The translations under genes and the position numbers were made by a program. Positions 1 through 11,120 of a DNA stretch of 64,000 nucleotides are shown here, piece after piece; the first letter of the stretch is position 1, and every line of letters begins with the position of its first letter. The notes beneath the pieces are model-generated. The model searched no databases. It worked only from the letters and a program-made list of their open reading frames with translations, and was not told the DNA's origin. Origin of the DNA: Euprymna scolopes (taxonomy: Eukaryota > Mollusca > Cephalopoda > Sepiida > Sepiolidae); assembly GCA_024364805.1 (NCBI GenBank), contig CM044489.1:21777006-21841005 (forward strand), given 5' to 3'.

Positions 1-189
1 AGGAACATATTTCATGTAGGTTTCATTAAAATATTCAGTACATAACGAGAAAAATTGATGAAAATTTCAAAAGGACTGTATAACTGGTTACGCCCAATAA
101 TAGTCCTCGTCAGCGTAAGTCTTTGTTATTCTATTATTATTTAAAACATTTTGTGTCCTGCTCTTTCGCGCGAGGACTAATTAAGCGTA

Positions 190-223
190 TTTTACGACCG
201 GGCAATGCCAGGCAGCCTACTAG
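190..223 (+). mobile_element. Helitron 3' terminus (subfamily C)
   Basis: A GC-rich hairpin (CCGGGCAATGCCAGG, one mismatch in the stem) at about 197-212 is followed by a terminal CTAG (220-223) and then T. This is the standard 3' end of a Helitron, which inserts between A and T and ends in CTRR. The 5' end is not identified and may lie outside the window. The same terminal sequence recurs near 18,515. Fifteen bases downstream a second Helitron ends in the opposite orientation. Confidence 0.6.
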
Positions 224-237
224 TTTAATTATATATA

Positions 238-957
238 CTAGCAAAAGTACCCGTCGTTGACTGGGTTCAAAAACAGCCTACAGAAAATGGACTCTGATTT
301 ATGAAAGTTTGATAGGTTATGAAAAAGGAAGGGGTGTAAAGAGATAGCTTCGAATTTGGGGGTATCAAAACCAAAGCAAAATATGTTGAAAGTAAAAATA
401 AAACAGATAAACCCCATAATTTATTATACCATACCTGTTCACACTGAAACACTTATCACAATATTCTGTGGATCTATATTAAAAAGCCTTGTTAAACTTT
501 GTAACATATTTCCATTCTATTGAGATCAGGCGCGAACGAACACCCCATAATTTTATTATACCATATTTCTTCAAACTGAAACATAATTATCAAAGTATAC
601 TTACGGACAGATATGAAAAGTCTTAAAGTTTGTACCTATTTCCATTCTATGGAGGCCAGGCACGAACGCAGACCCCACAATTTTATACCATCCCTATTTA
701 AGTTAAAACCTTATCAAAGTATTATGTACATCTATATCAAAAACACTTGTAAACGTTTTTTTTTATTATTATTATTTCCATGCTTTGTGGACCAGGCACG
801 TACGCAGACCACACAATTTTAATGAATCATCATTATGCCAAATCAAACATACCCATTCCTGTGTCTCGATACATCTATCATTATATGTGATCAGTTTTCT
901 ATAATAGCCAACCATATAGGAGCCTATTCGTGATCAGACACACAGACGTTCAGCTTA

Positions 958-991
<34 letters not shown>

Positions 992-1366
992 CTGAATACA
1001 CTTTATGTAAAATTTCAGATGTTTAATCCAAAAATTGGCTGGGAGGTGAAATTGTTTTTTTAACTTTGACCCCTTTACATTTATTGTTTTTGTGCTCGAA
1101 TAAAATTAAAATTTAATCAATGTCCAAGGAACTTAAATCTAAAATTTCAAGTGTTTAAATCAAAAATTGTCAGGAGTTTGGTAAAGTTTTCAAAGGTCAA
1201 ATCGTTGAACTTTGACCCCTTGAAAGCCAAATTTCTGGCCGATTAAAAAGATTTTCCCAAATCTCAATACCCCTTGTGTCAAATCTTGAATCTGTAGAAT
1301 TAAAATTGATACTATAATTTGGTAGGAAAATACACACACACACAATTTCTTTTATAGATATATAGA
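238..1366 (-). mobile_element. Complete non-autonomous Helitron (subfamily A)
   Basis: On the minus strand this 1.1-kb element starts with TCTATATATCTATAAAAG (from 1366) and ends with a GC hairpin and CTAG (238-241). It is flanked by A on the 5' side and T on the 3' side, the A|TC...CTAG|T signature of Helitrons. There is no Rep/helicase ORF, so it would depend on an autonomous partner. The interior carries a 130-bp tandem array (about 410-850) and a TA tract (960-989). A second copy of its 5' half lies on the + strand from 27,200, with shared blocks such as GGTCAAAGTTCAACGATTTG. Confidence 0.85.
410..850. repeat. Tandem repeat, about 130-bp unit, 3.3 copies, inside Helitron A
   Basis: Units begin near 412, 541 and 672, with a partial unit from 807. 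Each opens with ACCCCATAATTTTAT-like sequence, continues through a CTGAAAC/TATCAAAGTAT block, and closes with TTTCCATTCTAT and CCAGGCACGAACGCAG. Units are clearly related but diverged. Internal minisatellites of this kind are known in Helitrons. The array accounts for a short + strand reading frame at 613-822, which is not a gene. Confidence 0.8.
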
Positions 1367-2430
1367 TCATCAATCCTCATAAAAAAAAAATTTGAATACA
1401 CAATATCCTTCAATCAACATATTCGATGTTGATTTTGTCCTATCAAGGAAGCAAACTAGTTTTGAGCAGCACCTTCCCAGAAACCAATAATGCAAGTTAA
1501 TAATACTGATTGTTCTAAGATGCATTTGAACCGGGAAGGTCGGTGGGGGTGGAGGGTATAAGCAGCTTTCTTAGTCATCCCAAGGTGATATTTTTTTTTT
1601 CTCTTGTAAATAACAATATTCTTTCTGTTTTCCTTAACAAAGACACTTAGGACTTTATCACCCTCATTTTTAGCCCCCCTCCCCATCATCTTTCTATATC
1701 CTGGCACCAAACAGCTCATTATCCATCACTGTTTGCTTTCACAGCTGTTGATCACATTTATAACTCCCTTGTTTTCTTTCCTCATTTTAAAGAAAAGTCT
1801 CCCTAGTTAAGAAAAGGTTCAACTGAGAATGTTGAAATAAAAACCTTAACTCAAACATTTCTCTACATTTTTTTGCAATAAAACAAATGGCTTGATGGGC
1901 ATTAAGAAGTTAACCTTTATTTTTGCTGGGAATCTCTGTCTCCGTTTTAGTGTTTTATTGGAGGACTTTTTATGACTTTCATGTGTCCATTTCAACTGGA
2001 CCAATAACTGACTTCCTCACCAACTGTGGCTTTCATTTTCACTGTTAATTCTTACTTCCAGGTTGCTGAACCAAATCTTACTCTTTGACCTCTTGAACTA
2101 ACTCCCCATCTTTATCATTTGGTATTAAGTGATCACCTTTTTTATGCTTGGGTAACTAAAGGGCTAATATTTTTTCTTCACTTTGGTTGGCTGACTTTTA
2201 TGAGATTTTAGATTTAGAAAATGATTTTATAAGAATTTTACTCGGTTCAAAAGATGGCACCATGACTATTTTGAATATGTTAACATTATTTTACAATATT
2301 TTCTGTTTACTTAGTAATATTAACTAGTTATATATTTACCTTTTTAAAAATACCCTTAAAGTTAAATTTGTTTCAATATTTATTGAAATAACTAAACCGA
2401 ATTGTTATAACTTATTCAATTGAGGTAATG
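1367..2430. other. Unassigned AT-rich DNA
   Basis: No gene or known repeat was recognised. The + strand is pyrimidine-rich from about 1,560 to 2,160. A minus-strand reading frame at 1456-1719 is 87 codons long but has no recognisable domain and reads largely through low-complexity sequence. Confidence 0.5.
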
Positions 2431-2439
2431 TTTTAATTT

Positions 2440-2600
2440 TTTTTTAATAAAATTATCGGATTTAAACTTCGATATATGGTGACTTGCTGAAAATTTTAAA
2501 ACCAAAAATTACTTCATATTGGCGGTTTAAATGCTCCAAAATTCCTTTCAGTCTTCCAAAGGTCGCAATATATTTTTTTAATTAAGAGTTTTGTTTTTAA
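2440..2600 (+). repeat. Old dispersed repeat R3, copy 1
   Basis: Resembles 34,735-34,900. The strongest block, TAAATGCTCCAAAATTCCTT, is exact in both copies, and a GGAT(T/A)TAAAC block lies upstream in both. Class unknown. Confidence 0.45.
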
Positions 2601-2654
2601 TGGCTAACGATTTTTCTCAATTCCGCTTAATTATCCCAACATATCTTTACTTAA

Positions 2655-3035
2655 ATTAAAAAAAGTCACTTTGTATCTATGAGTTTGCTCCTTATGCACT
2701 TAAAAATGGCTGGGCTGAAATTTCTTTTTTAATTTCACGGAAATGGGCTTTGTCTGGAAATTTTCTTACATAGGTTTGGTATTGGAATGCCTCCGATAAG
2801 TATCAGTAATTGAAAAATCCACTTAAATAGTTCTATTTTGACCAAAGTGAAAAACGCTTATACATGAGTGCATTTAAGAATTTTATCACTGCACAAGCAG
2901 AAGTGCTCTGCGTATAAAATCAACAGTTCAAGGGTACGTTCAAAGTGAGCACAACTGAACCATATTTGACTTTTGCATTTTAAGCATTAATTGGTGCTAT
3001 TATATAAAAAAAATTAGTCTCACAACTAGTGCATG

Positions 3036-3037
<2 letters not shown>
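2655..3037 (+). mobile_element. Helitron subfamily B fragment
   Basis: Follows the same order of blocks as the 11,768 and 56,697 copies: AGTCACTTTGTAT and GAGTTTGCTCCTTATG near the 5' end, then the GATAAGTATCAGTAATTGAAAA block, then GAGTGCATTTAAGAATTTTA and GACTTTTGCATTTTAA. It lacks the hairpin and CTAG end and runs into a TA tract. It is diverged and so probably old. Confidence 0.65.

Positions 3038-3097
<60 letters not shown>
3038..3097. repeat. (TA)n microsatellite
   Basis: About 30 uninterrupted TA units directly follow the Helitron B fragment. They give a spurious all-IY reading frame on the minus strand. Confidence 0.95.
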
Positions 3098-3100
<3 letters not shown>

Positions 3101-4590
3101 CAATGTTGTTTGATTTTCCTTTTGTTTTAATTTCAGAGGCAAATTTTTTTTTTTTTTCCCCGAAATTTTTTAGATATTTAACCATAAAGAACATTTTTCA
3201 AAAATGAAAACGTTATTTCCCATATCAACAAAAACGTCAAAGAGAAAATAACAAAACTTTGTTTTGACTATCAAAAATTATCTTCAGTTTGACACTGGAG
3301 ATAATTCCTTCCAACTTTGAAATGGTTTATAACATTGAAACCCTGACAAGTGTTGAAAGCATTGGCACTGTAAAATTCCACCTAGAGAAACGTGACTATA
3401 TCAAATTTAGTAACCATCACTATTAGCGAAACGAATTTCAATGATAATCAAAATGTTCTCTCGTTTTGACATTGTCATATTTTGATGTTTCTTAAAACAG
3501 AATCTACTTTTGTTGAACTTTTCAACCGTAGTTTTAATGAATTTACTTCAATTATAAAAAAGCCTTCTGTGACTGTCTCTATATTAGAAATACTCTTTAT
3601 TAAATTTGCAAAACATACAAAATATATTTTACACTTCATAACATTTAAACTGTAGTTTCTCATTTAAAGTTTAGATTTTAAGGATCAATTAGGTTTCAGG
3701 GACCCCCAGAAAATAAGCTAACCATAACCCCAGAAAATAAGCTAATTAAAAGACGCCATTGACTTCCTGTTTTTGAAGGTTAGAGGATACATCATTTGAA
3801 ACACCCAGTATGAGAACACTAGTCTAAGCAATCAGTTCTCTTCTAAAAAAACATTCCGAAACAATGAGAAAATATGTATACCAATGGCGGAATAGTAATC
3901 TCCAGTTATTGTTCTTGTATCAACGTTCTATTCCTGTCTTTAAAAAAAATGACATCTTTTTATATCAAAGAAAATGTGTTGTTGCTGCTTAATGCATGAA
4001 ACATAAAAAAAAATATGATTTGTTCTTATTTGCTAAGTAATTTTACTTGCTCCCCCCCTCCCCACCTAGAACCATATGGAAATAATTTTATCTAAAATTA
4101 TCACAACCGAAGCTCACATAAAAGAATACCAATCCACGGCAAGCATCTCATTATTTTATCTTCTTCGCAGTGAGAAACCTACATAAAATATTCTCTTCCT
4201 TAAGCGCCAAATCTTTTATGGATAAAAAAAGCTATCATTATTTCAAGAATGAGAAAATATCTGCAGAGTTTTCCACAACGGTGTAGTGAAACAGTCTAAT
4301 CCAGACAAGACGAACCTCAACATGGAGAATTCGTATGTAGAAAAAAAAATCTGAATTTTACAATGATTAAAATACATTATTTTCAATTTAGAAAATGTTT
4401 AAAATTTTAGGCTCAAGCTTTAAACTTTTTAGAAATTGTGTAATCTTTGGTATGATTGGATGTGATTGGACCCTTGTCTCATGAGGAACTCATTAGTTAA
4501 TACTCTTACCATTATGCAAAATCAGGCAGTCCTTGTTTAAAAAAAATACGTAAAACAAAATCACAATAGAGTCTATATGTATGTGTAACG
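3098..4590. other. Unassigned AT-rich DNA
   Basis: No gene or known element was recognised. A small local duplication lies at about 3,706-3,750, where CCCAGAAAATAAGCTAA occurs twice about 26 bases apart. A C-rich run sits near 4,052-4,066. Confidence 0.5.
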
Positions 4591-5950
4591 TGGCCGTTAT
4601 GCTTGGATCCTGTTCGTTACAATTCAACCCTCTCTCGGACTCTCACACCGTTCGGCATTTTCGAAATGAAACAGTGAAAAAAAAAAAAATCTGGGTTGGC
4701 ATTTTTTCTTTAACGGGCCAAGAATAAAGTGTAGTATCTGTTCGGCACTTCAATTTCTTGTTCTATCGGTATAGAGGAAATCATTCACGATTGAGACAAG
4801 TTTTTTTTTTTCCTTTTCTCCACATTAAAAAAAACGACCCTGGTGTCTCTGTCCCGTGAGGAGGCGTTGTAAATAGGAATAAAAGCATTTTATTACCTTT
4901 ACTCTCCTGTCTCGAGACCACTCAGTCTCTAGCTGCCACATGTCCATCTAACCTGGTTAGCGTTTCTTTCTTCCGACAGCACGCTGGTCACAGTTGTCCT
5001 ATTCTCGCCTTCACTTTACACACCCATCTCCTTTATTATAGACTTTGTTTCTCCTGAACCACAGTCTTCTTTTTCCTTTCTTCAGATGCAAGCCAAAGCG
5101 CACTTGGCAATTTGTATACGTGTTAAAACGCTGCTCCTGCTATTAGTCATTCCATGGTTTGGCTGCTGCTGCTGCTATTTTCATACACGCTCATATGCAC
5201 TGTTACGTGTGTGTGTGTGTGTGTGTATACTACTAGTGTTTTTCATTTGATCCTTTTTGCACACGTCCTTGTCTTTTGATTTTATTTCGGATTTTTCTAA
5301 GACATTCATGTAAACCTCTTTTGGTATCACCTATTTAAAAATTAACATCACTTATTTAAAAATTGATCTATATCACCATGTTACTGTTAATACCTAAAAG
5401 AGATGGATAACAATGAGTCATTTGAGCCATTTTCGTATAATTCTGATTTTAATAATAGAACACATGTAAGCATGTAAAACGTTAAACTGAATGTAATAAT
5501 GACTTGTAGGGTTTCGAATTCCTGCTTCTGTTATGTATTCTCGCATATTCTTGGTTTCCTTTCATCATTGAATATATTTTTTATATATACGTTGTCATCT
5601 TCCCTCATCATTTAAGTACTTAATCACTTATTCCAATACTAAAATGTGATTTATACATCTGAATTTCAAACCCTGAATCTCCATTCAGTAATAAAGGCCT
5701 TATACGCATATTACTAAAATCAAAAATAGAAAATATGAACTCGTGACACAATCGAGGATGCTATGTAATAATCATTTCTAAGAGTCACTTGATGCTTGAA
5801 GATTTGATTCTCTGTACTGGCATTAATAAAGATATAATCGAGAATCACTCACGACGTCTATCTGGTCATGTGACGGAATAAGAGCAATATACCCCTGTGA
5901 ATTAAGTAGAGGGCTTAGTTAGAAACTTTATATATTAAAGTCCAATAAAT
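4591..5950. other. Less AT-rich segment, otherwise unassigned
   Basis: From about 4,590 to 5,200 the sequence is visibly richer in G and C than its surroundings and has few recognisable repeats. It contains a small hydrophobic ORF (5086-5250) and a short GT tract (about 5,208-5,226). From 5,251 to 5,950 nothing was recognised. Confidence 0.4.
5086..5250 (+). CDS. Small hydrophobic ORF of unknown reality (54 codons)
   Basis: Not recognised. The ATG comes directly after TTTTTCCTTTCTTCAG, which looks like a 3' splice acceptor. The first 30 or so residues resemble a signal anchor: a basic stretch (RVKT), then LLLLLVIPWFG, then four cysteines encoded by a TGC run. The C-terminal part is read through the GT microsatellite (VCVCVC), which argues against a real protein. 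No good splice donor follows. It could be a first coding exon or chance. Confidence 0.12.
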   Translation: MQAKAHLAICIRVKTLLLLLVIPWFGCCCCYFHTRSYALLRVCVCVCILLVFFI

Positions 5951-5990
5951 GTATCTGAAGATCGGACGTTAAATCGGTCGAAACATTGAG
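5951..5990 (+). other. Hammerhead-core-like motif (degenerate)
   Basis: CTGAAGA (5955-5961) and GAAAC (5980-5984) bracket an 18-base segment. A 5-bp stem (GATCG with CGGTC) can form, but it overlaps the conserved GA of the core, so it is out of register with a canonical hammerhead. Listed because the same order recurs in several families in this window. Confidence 0.25.
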
Positions 5991-6184
5991 AATAATACCC
6001 ACAATAAAAACCATCACAATATAAAACCTATCCATCCATATTTTTGATGGTCACATGTAAAATGTTAAACCCACCAGGGTATTCTTTTGATTTTCCTTTC
6101 TCTAATACAAGACTATCTCTTTCCACTAACCATTTTTGTAGATATTCACGTGTGCATACTTGAAAATCTCGGTTTCTGCAGTCA

Positions 6185-6400
6185 AACAAGCTACAACCTC
6201 TTCCCATTACAACAATGTTGCATCCCTGTCTGTTTTGCAAGTACGTCAATGGAATGTGTTCTGACAAACTGGTGCTTTTTTGACATAAATACCCGTAACT
6301 AATCCAACAAGCGACAAAATCCCCCTCGTTTTCGCTGTAGAGACCCTACAATATCTAAGCATTTTACTCTAATAGCTTACATCAGATGCTAATCTGTATT
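6185..6400 (+). mobile_element. LINE family 1, 3' fragment (copy a)
   Basis: Frame pieces read LQPLPHYNNVASLSV, matching the C-terminal region of the non-LTR retrotransposon polyprotein seen at 9,690 (RRNVASLCLF). They are followed by the block for ACTAATCCAACAAGCGAC and ending in TTTTACTCTAATAGCTT. 5'-truncated and broken. Lies directly before a second, partly overlapping 3' fragment of the same family. Confidence 0.65.
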
Positions 6401-6439
6401 CTACAAGATCAAAAAAATGTCTCCACTCTAATATGTTCT

Positions 6440-6838
6440 GCATTGTAAAACTGCTGTCGCATTGCCACAATGTTGCATCTGTTCTTATTCTAAAAGTACT
6501 TCAATACAATGTGCTCCAATCTTGTAGCATTTGTGCTCCTTGCTGGAAATACTTTCAACTAATCCGGCAAGTAGCAAAATCCAATATTTTCATTGAAAAA
6601 GTCCTTCCGATATCTGAGAGCCTTTTACTCTAATAGTTTTTTGAACTGCTATACTTTGGAATTTCCTCTCTCTTTCCTGCTTGCCAGACTATACTAACAT
6701 ACGGAAGTTTATATGTAATGTGAACAGACATCTTGCTGCTCAAGTCCCTACCTAGAGGATCCCTGTAGGCATGGTTATTAAGTCACTATAATCCCTTACA
6801 TCTCAGTAGTAATGCGCCTAGTTTTGGTTTAAATATGA
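6440..6838 (+). mobile_element. LINE family 1, 3' fragment (copy b)
   Basis: Repeats the same region as copy a (CACAATGTTGCATCTGTTCT, then AATCCGGCAAGTAGCAAAAT) and continues further through the C-terminal TTTGGAATTTCCTCTC block and GTGAACAGACATCTTGCTGC. It ends near 6,838 in the family's 3' sequence. The restart of the same sequence shows two copies in the same orientation, either by separate insertion or local duplication. Confidence 0.7.
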
Positions 6839-7924
6839 TCCAAGAAAGATCTATATACTTATAGATTCAATTGCTTGTTCAAATCTTGTTTACACGGCAG
6901 AAAAACTATCTATATCGTCGTTATTTATACTAGTTTGATGATTGGCAAAAGAGAAATATTTGGTAAATCTTAGTTTAGAAAAGATTTATGTAACGGCGTT
7001 GAATACATGTCATTCGGTGTGACTGGTGTCGTATATTTGCTATGAAGAAATTGTGAGTATGTCAGTCTTGCAAATTATTTCTGCTTAGTTCTTAACAAAT
7101 GTCATCTTGCGGTTTCTACTTCAGTTGTCTTTGTCTATCAAAGTGCGTGTGCATCTAATCTAAAGTTTACCGTCTGAGAGTTTACAGAATGTTACGTTCA
7201 AAGATAACCACACACACACACACACACACACTGAAACGAAACTCACAGCAGGCGTATATACGTTTTTTTTTTGTATGTGTAGATACAAAAACCGTGTGGT
7301 ATGTATTGGTAATTGTACACTTAGATCAGTGAGAAAAGAAGAAAGGAATAGCTAAATAAAATCTGTACCTCAAATGATACGTTGCTGATATTAATTTGGC
7401 ATTTCGAAATAAATGTCTCCTTGACAATCTAGTAGAAAAACGGTAAAAAATAAACGGTATTTTTCCAAAAATAGATTTTGAACAGATTCCAAGTCTAGTT
7501 GGAATGTCTTTCAGAAGGGCAGTTGGCACCATACACTCAGCCAATCTTCTGAACCCATATGCAGGACTTTTTTTTTATTATCTAGCTAGACAATTATTGG
7601 TTAAGAAATCGACATAAAAGAAATAATGATAATTTCAAGATATCATATTGAGAAGAATGGTCAAGTCGATTTCTCTTGGAAATTAGAGATATTAGCAAGT
7701 GCTTGTGTATGGCGATTGAGAACTGAGTATCCGTCCCAGGACAAGCAAAACTAACTTCTCCAAATGGAACAATTTTGAACCACTTCTATCCCTTTACGGA
7801 GATTAAGAGCAACATATAATTCTGTTAAACCTTCTGTATAGAATCTTATGCTAATTCTGATCAAGCCATTCCCTATGCCAAACTTAAGTAGCACTTATGC
7901 TAGGTGGGTTGAAGCAGATATTTT
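6839..7924. other. Unassigned AT-rich DNA with a CA tract
   Basis: A (CA)n run lies at about 7,209-7,231 and a T run near 7,264. No gene or mobile element was recognised. Confidence 0.5.
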
Positions 7925-8235
7925 TACTTGTGAGTCACCACTTATCAAGACCCGAAGGCCACTCGAGGAGAAGAGTTAATGAATGTAGGGTGGTAGAGTA
8001 GTAATCACTAAGGGTGTAAATTGGGTAGAATTTAATTATGGGGAAAACTTAACAGTAACTTGTTTACATTGGATTTGATGGCTACCATGTTTAATTCAAC
8101 CAGGAAGTAGGCCAACAGAACAGTGTTTCAGAGGTGGGCAGTTAGGGAAAGAAGCGTTGTTCATGGAATCTGCGTTTAGAATTAGGCAAAGATAGAGAGG
8201 GGAAAATAATAATGGTTGTAGTTAGTTAAATGTTC
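7925..8235 (-). mobile_element. LINE family 2, 3' fragment
   Basis: The reverse complement aligns with 48,650-48,945: a coding tail that in broken frames resembles the C-terminus of non-LTR retrotransposon polyproteins (the SFFPRT...WNSLP region), then GTAGCC(A/T)TCAAATCCAATGT, then a 3' UTR ending GTGGCCTTCGGGTCTTGATA and AGTGGTGACTCA. 5'-truncated and non-functional. Confidence 0.6.
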
Positions 8236-8640
8236 TTGAAAGTTTGGCAAGGGCAGACTATAAATGTGTGCTTAGTCGAAGATTTGACATGAAAATAGCG
8301 ATAGACCAAGCTTCCTTCGAAAGAATTTTCATGAGAATATCAAATTCACAGAAAGCCTCCAGTCACGTGTATGTCCGTACTTCATAACTGTGTCAGGTTT
8401 TTGCAGTTCTTGGAGGGAGATATGGACTCTTGCGTACAGGTTCCTAAATGGTGAACTATCTGCTACTAAGCAGGCTCAATGTCGCTTATCCTTGGTGAAC
8501 TTATAAGAACCGGGCTGTCAATGTCATTATGCTTTACATCGAAGTCTGATAAATGTTTTTAATTATGGAACATGTCTCAAATTCAAGGCTCAAGCTTAAG
8601 GAGCCCTAAGCAATAATCTGTAAATATCAATTTAAAATAA
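8236..8640. other. Unassigned sequence
   Basis: No gene or known repeat was recognised between the LINE 2 fragment and the LINE 1 copy. Confidence 0.45.
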
Positions 8641-8689
8641 TAAAAAAAAACACATCGAGGCACAGAAATTAGGAACCCGTGACTCCTGG

Positions 8690-10070
8690 AAAATCTACAA
8701 CAGTGTAGTAAATAATGGGCAATCAACAATTCCGCCACTATCCAACAATCATGAAGAACTAACCCAGTAAATTATCGCCCCATTAGCCTCTTCTCACTTT
8801 TTGCCAAAATATTTGAGTTCATAATTGACCAAGCTCTAGTCTATCACTTTACAGATGCTAAACTTCTGACCGACCAACAATATGGATTTAGGCTAGCCTG
8901 TTCCACAGCAGACATCCTAATTGTAATCTCTGAACATATATACCATTCACTGGACAAGGCAGCGGAGGGCAGGGATGTAGCTTTTGACAGGGTATGGCAT
9001 GAAGATCTTGTCAGGAAAATCAGATCATATGGTATCACTGGAAGAATACTCAACATAATTAAATCCTCCTTAGATAAGAGAAAAATCCAGGTTGTCCTCG
9101 ACGGTCATACATCTAAACAATATGTGGGAGTGTCTCAAGGGTCTATCCTTGGACCTATTATTCCTAATATTCATAAATGACCTCTCTCACAAAATTGACA
9201 CCATGCTCTATAACAGACACGACAGGAAAACAAATGAACACATATCTAAAGAAATGACAGAAACGCTACAGGATGACCTCCGATCTGTAGTGGATGGTCA
9301 CATTCAATGCTGCCAAGCCTAAACTTGTTTCCTACAATAATTACAAGAAACTTTCTCTACCACCAATAGCAATGCCCAAAAACTTTATCTGAAAGTACAT
9401 CTTTTAAACTCCTCAGCCTAACGTTTACAGGAAACATAAGTTGCAACAATTACATTGAGAGTATTGCCAGGACCGCTGCAAAGAAGGTAGGTTCTCTCTA
9501 CCGTGCTAAAAAGTTACTAACGCCCGAAAGTATCCTTTACCTCTATAAGGCCACCATTCGCCCATGTATGGAGTATTGTTATATTTGGGCTGGTGCATCT
9601 GCTACTAGTCTCTCACTCCTAGACAAGGTTCAAAAGAGTCGCCAACCTGATAGGTCGTGAACTGTCATCTAAGCTTCAGCCTGTCCCATAGACGAAATGT
9701 TGCATCTCTGTGCCTGTTCTAAAAGTATTTTAATGGTGAATGCTCCGATGAACTGCAAGCACTTGTACCCCCTCGACGTAAATACCCACGACAAACCCGA
9801 CAAGCAGCTAAATCCCCCCCCCTTCACAGATCCCTAGATGTAAGAGCCTTCTACTCCAGTAGTTTCTTCCCCAGAACCGCTAGACTTTGGAATTCTCTTC
9901 CGGATCCCTGCTTCCCCAACTGTACTGATATGCAGAAGTTCAAGTGTAACGTGAACCGACATCTTGCTGCCCAACTCCCTACATAGTAACCTTGTAGCCT
10001 ACGTCCCTGATAGTAGCCCCCTACATCAAAGTGGCGACGTGCCTTGTTTGAGGTGAAAATTTAATTTAAA
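8690..10070 (+). mobile_element. LINE family 1 (CR1/Jockey-group non-LTR retrotransposon), broken reverse transcriptase copy
   Basis: Reading frames give reverse transcriptase landmarks in order: NYRPISLFSLFAKIFE (about 8,778), QQYGFRLACSTAD (about 8,877), FDRVWHEDL (about 8,990), then QGSILGP (about 9,137) and INDLSHKID. Further on come TIRPCMEYCYIWAGAS (about 9,555) and the C-terminal tail (HLAAQLPT, about 9,960). Family members normally have a KAFDR box and an FADD catalytic box. Here sequence before FDRVWH is shortened and the FADD segment is missing between SHKID and MLYNR, and several frame changes occur. The element is 5'-truncated and inactive. The 3' end (GCCTTGTTTGAGGTGAAAAT, then A-rich) matches the 26.1 kb copy. 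The clade within non-LTR elements is not resolved. Confidence 0.85.
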
Positions 10071-10744
10071 AAAATTTATCAGATCAATTTAATACAGATC
10101 TGATATACTTAAATTTTGAAATGTGAGATATATAAATGCTATATATCCCTTAAAACCCTTTAAAGAAAACTTAAATGAAAATGTTTCTGAATCCAAATGA
10201 AATCCTAGCATTAAGTTCTGCGAATTATAATCCGTAAAACTGATTCCTCTCTTCTAGTTTGAGTACACTTTTAAAAATGTAGAATTTGAATAGAAATTTA
10301 CTAGGGAAAATCAATCTTATGGAATATTTATTTCCGATTATCTACAAGTCTTGAAGAGCATGTTGCACCACTCGCCTACCTCTTAAATTGAGCATACTTC
10401 TATCAGTATTTCTGATTGTTGATGGAAATATTTTAGTTTTTTTCTTCTTTAAATAATCTTAAAATGGAAATATGTTTTCAGATATAAACAAATTTAATGA
10501 TTTTAAGTAGGTTTTATGAAATGAATACACAGTTGCTAATGGAAACAATAAGATAAAATTTTCAATAATAGGGAATTAGTTATTAAAGAATCCTGATGTA
10601 AATTGCCATTCCATTTGCTGTAGTATGCGTCCTTTCTGTGTTTGTGTGTGTGTGTGTAGTTGGAAAGTAATTATTATAAAGTGCTTGTCTTTTATTGTAA
10701 TTTGTTCCTGAAATAAAATTCTTAAAAGAAATGAATATAATGTG
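10071..10744. other. Unassigned AT-rich DNA with a GT tract
   Basis: A short (GT)n run lies at about 10,641-10,658. Nothing else was recognised. Confidence 0.45.
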
Positions 10745-11120
10745 TATAACATGAAGTTTTATTTAGAATATAATATGGGTGCCAGCACTCAACACTAGTT
10801 TTCCAAGACGCTTGAAAACCGCATCAAGTGATTTCACAAGGCACTTTTTTCTTATGACTCAATAAGTATAAAACCCCATTCAAAGATCAGGGTTAACAAA
10901 ATGGACAGATTGATATGAGTGGTGATGAGTTTAAAATCTCAACATATCACCAACTTAAAACAACGATTGGCCCAGAAAACATTTTTTTTTCTTTAAAAAA
11001 AGTGCTCATCGAATGTGAGGACAAGAGAAAAAAAAGCAAAGGGGCAACCTCACAATTCCCATTCCTCCCCCAGTTTATTCATTTCTTGTACGAATTATTT
11101 CAGTAATAAACTTTAAGTAT
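10745..11120 (+). repeat. Dispersed repeat R1, copy 1
   Basis: Aligns over most of its length with 63,165-63,545. Shared blocks include ATGAAGTTTTATTTAGAAT (one difference), CAACACTAG, TCAAGACGC-like sequence, ATATCACCAACTTAAAAC, AACCTCACAATTC and TTTCAGTAAT. It has no recognised coding domain, terminal inverted repeats or poly-A tail. Class unknown. Confidence 0.6.

Noticed and set aside
1456-1719. Minus-strand 87-codon frame
   Set aside because: No recognisable domain, a low-complexity KKK stretch, and no splice or promoter context.
6028-6267. Minus-strand 79-codon frame
   Set aside because: Antisense to a LINE fragment over part of its length; the rest has no recognisable motif.
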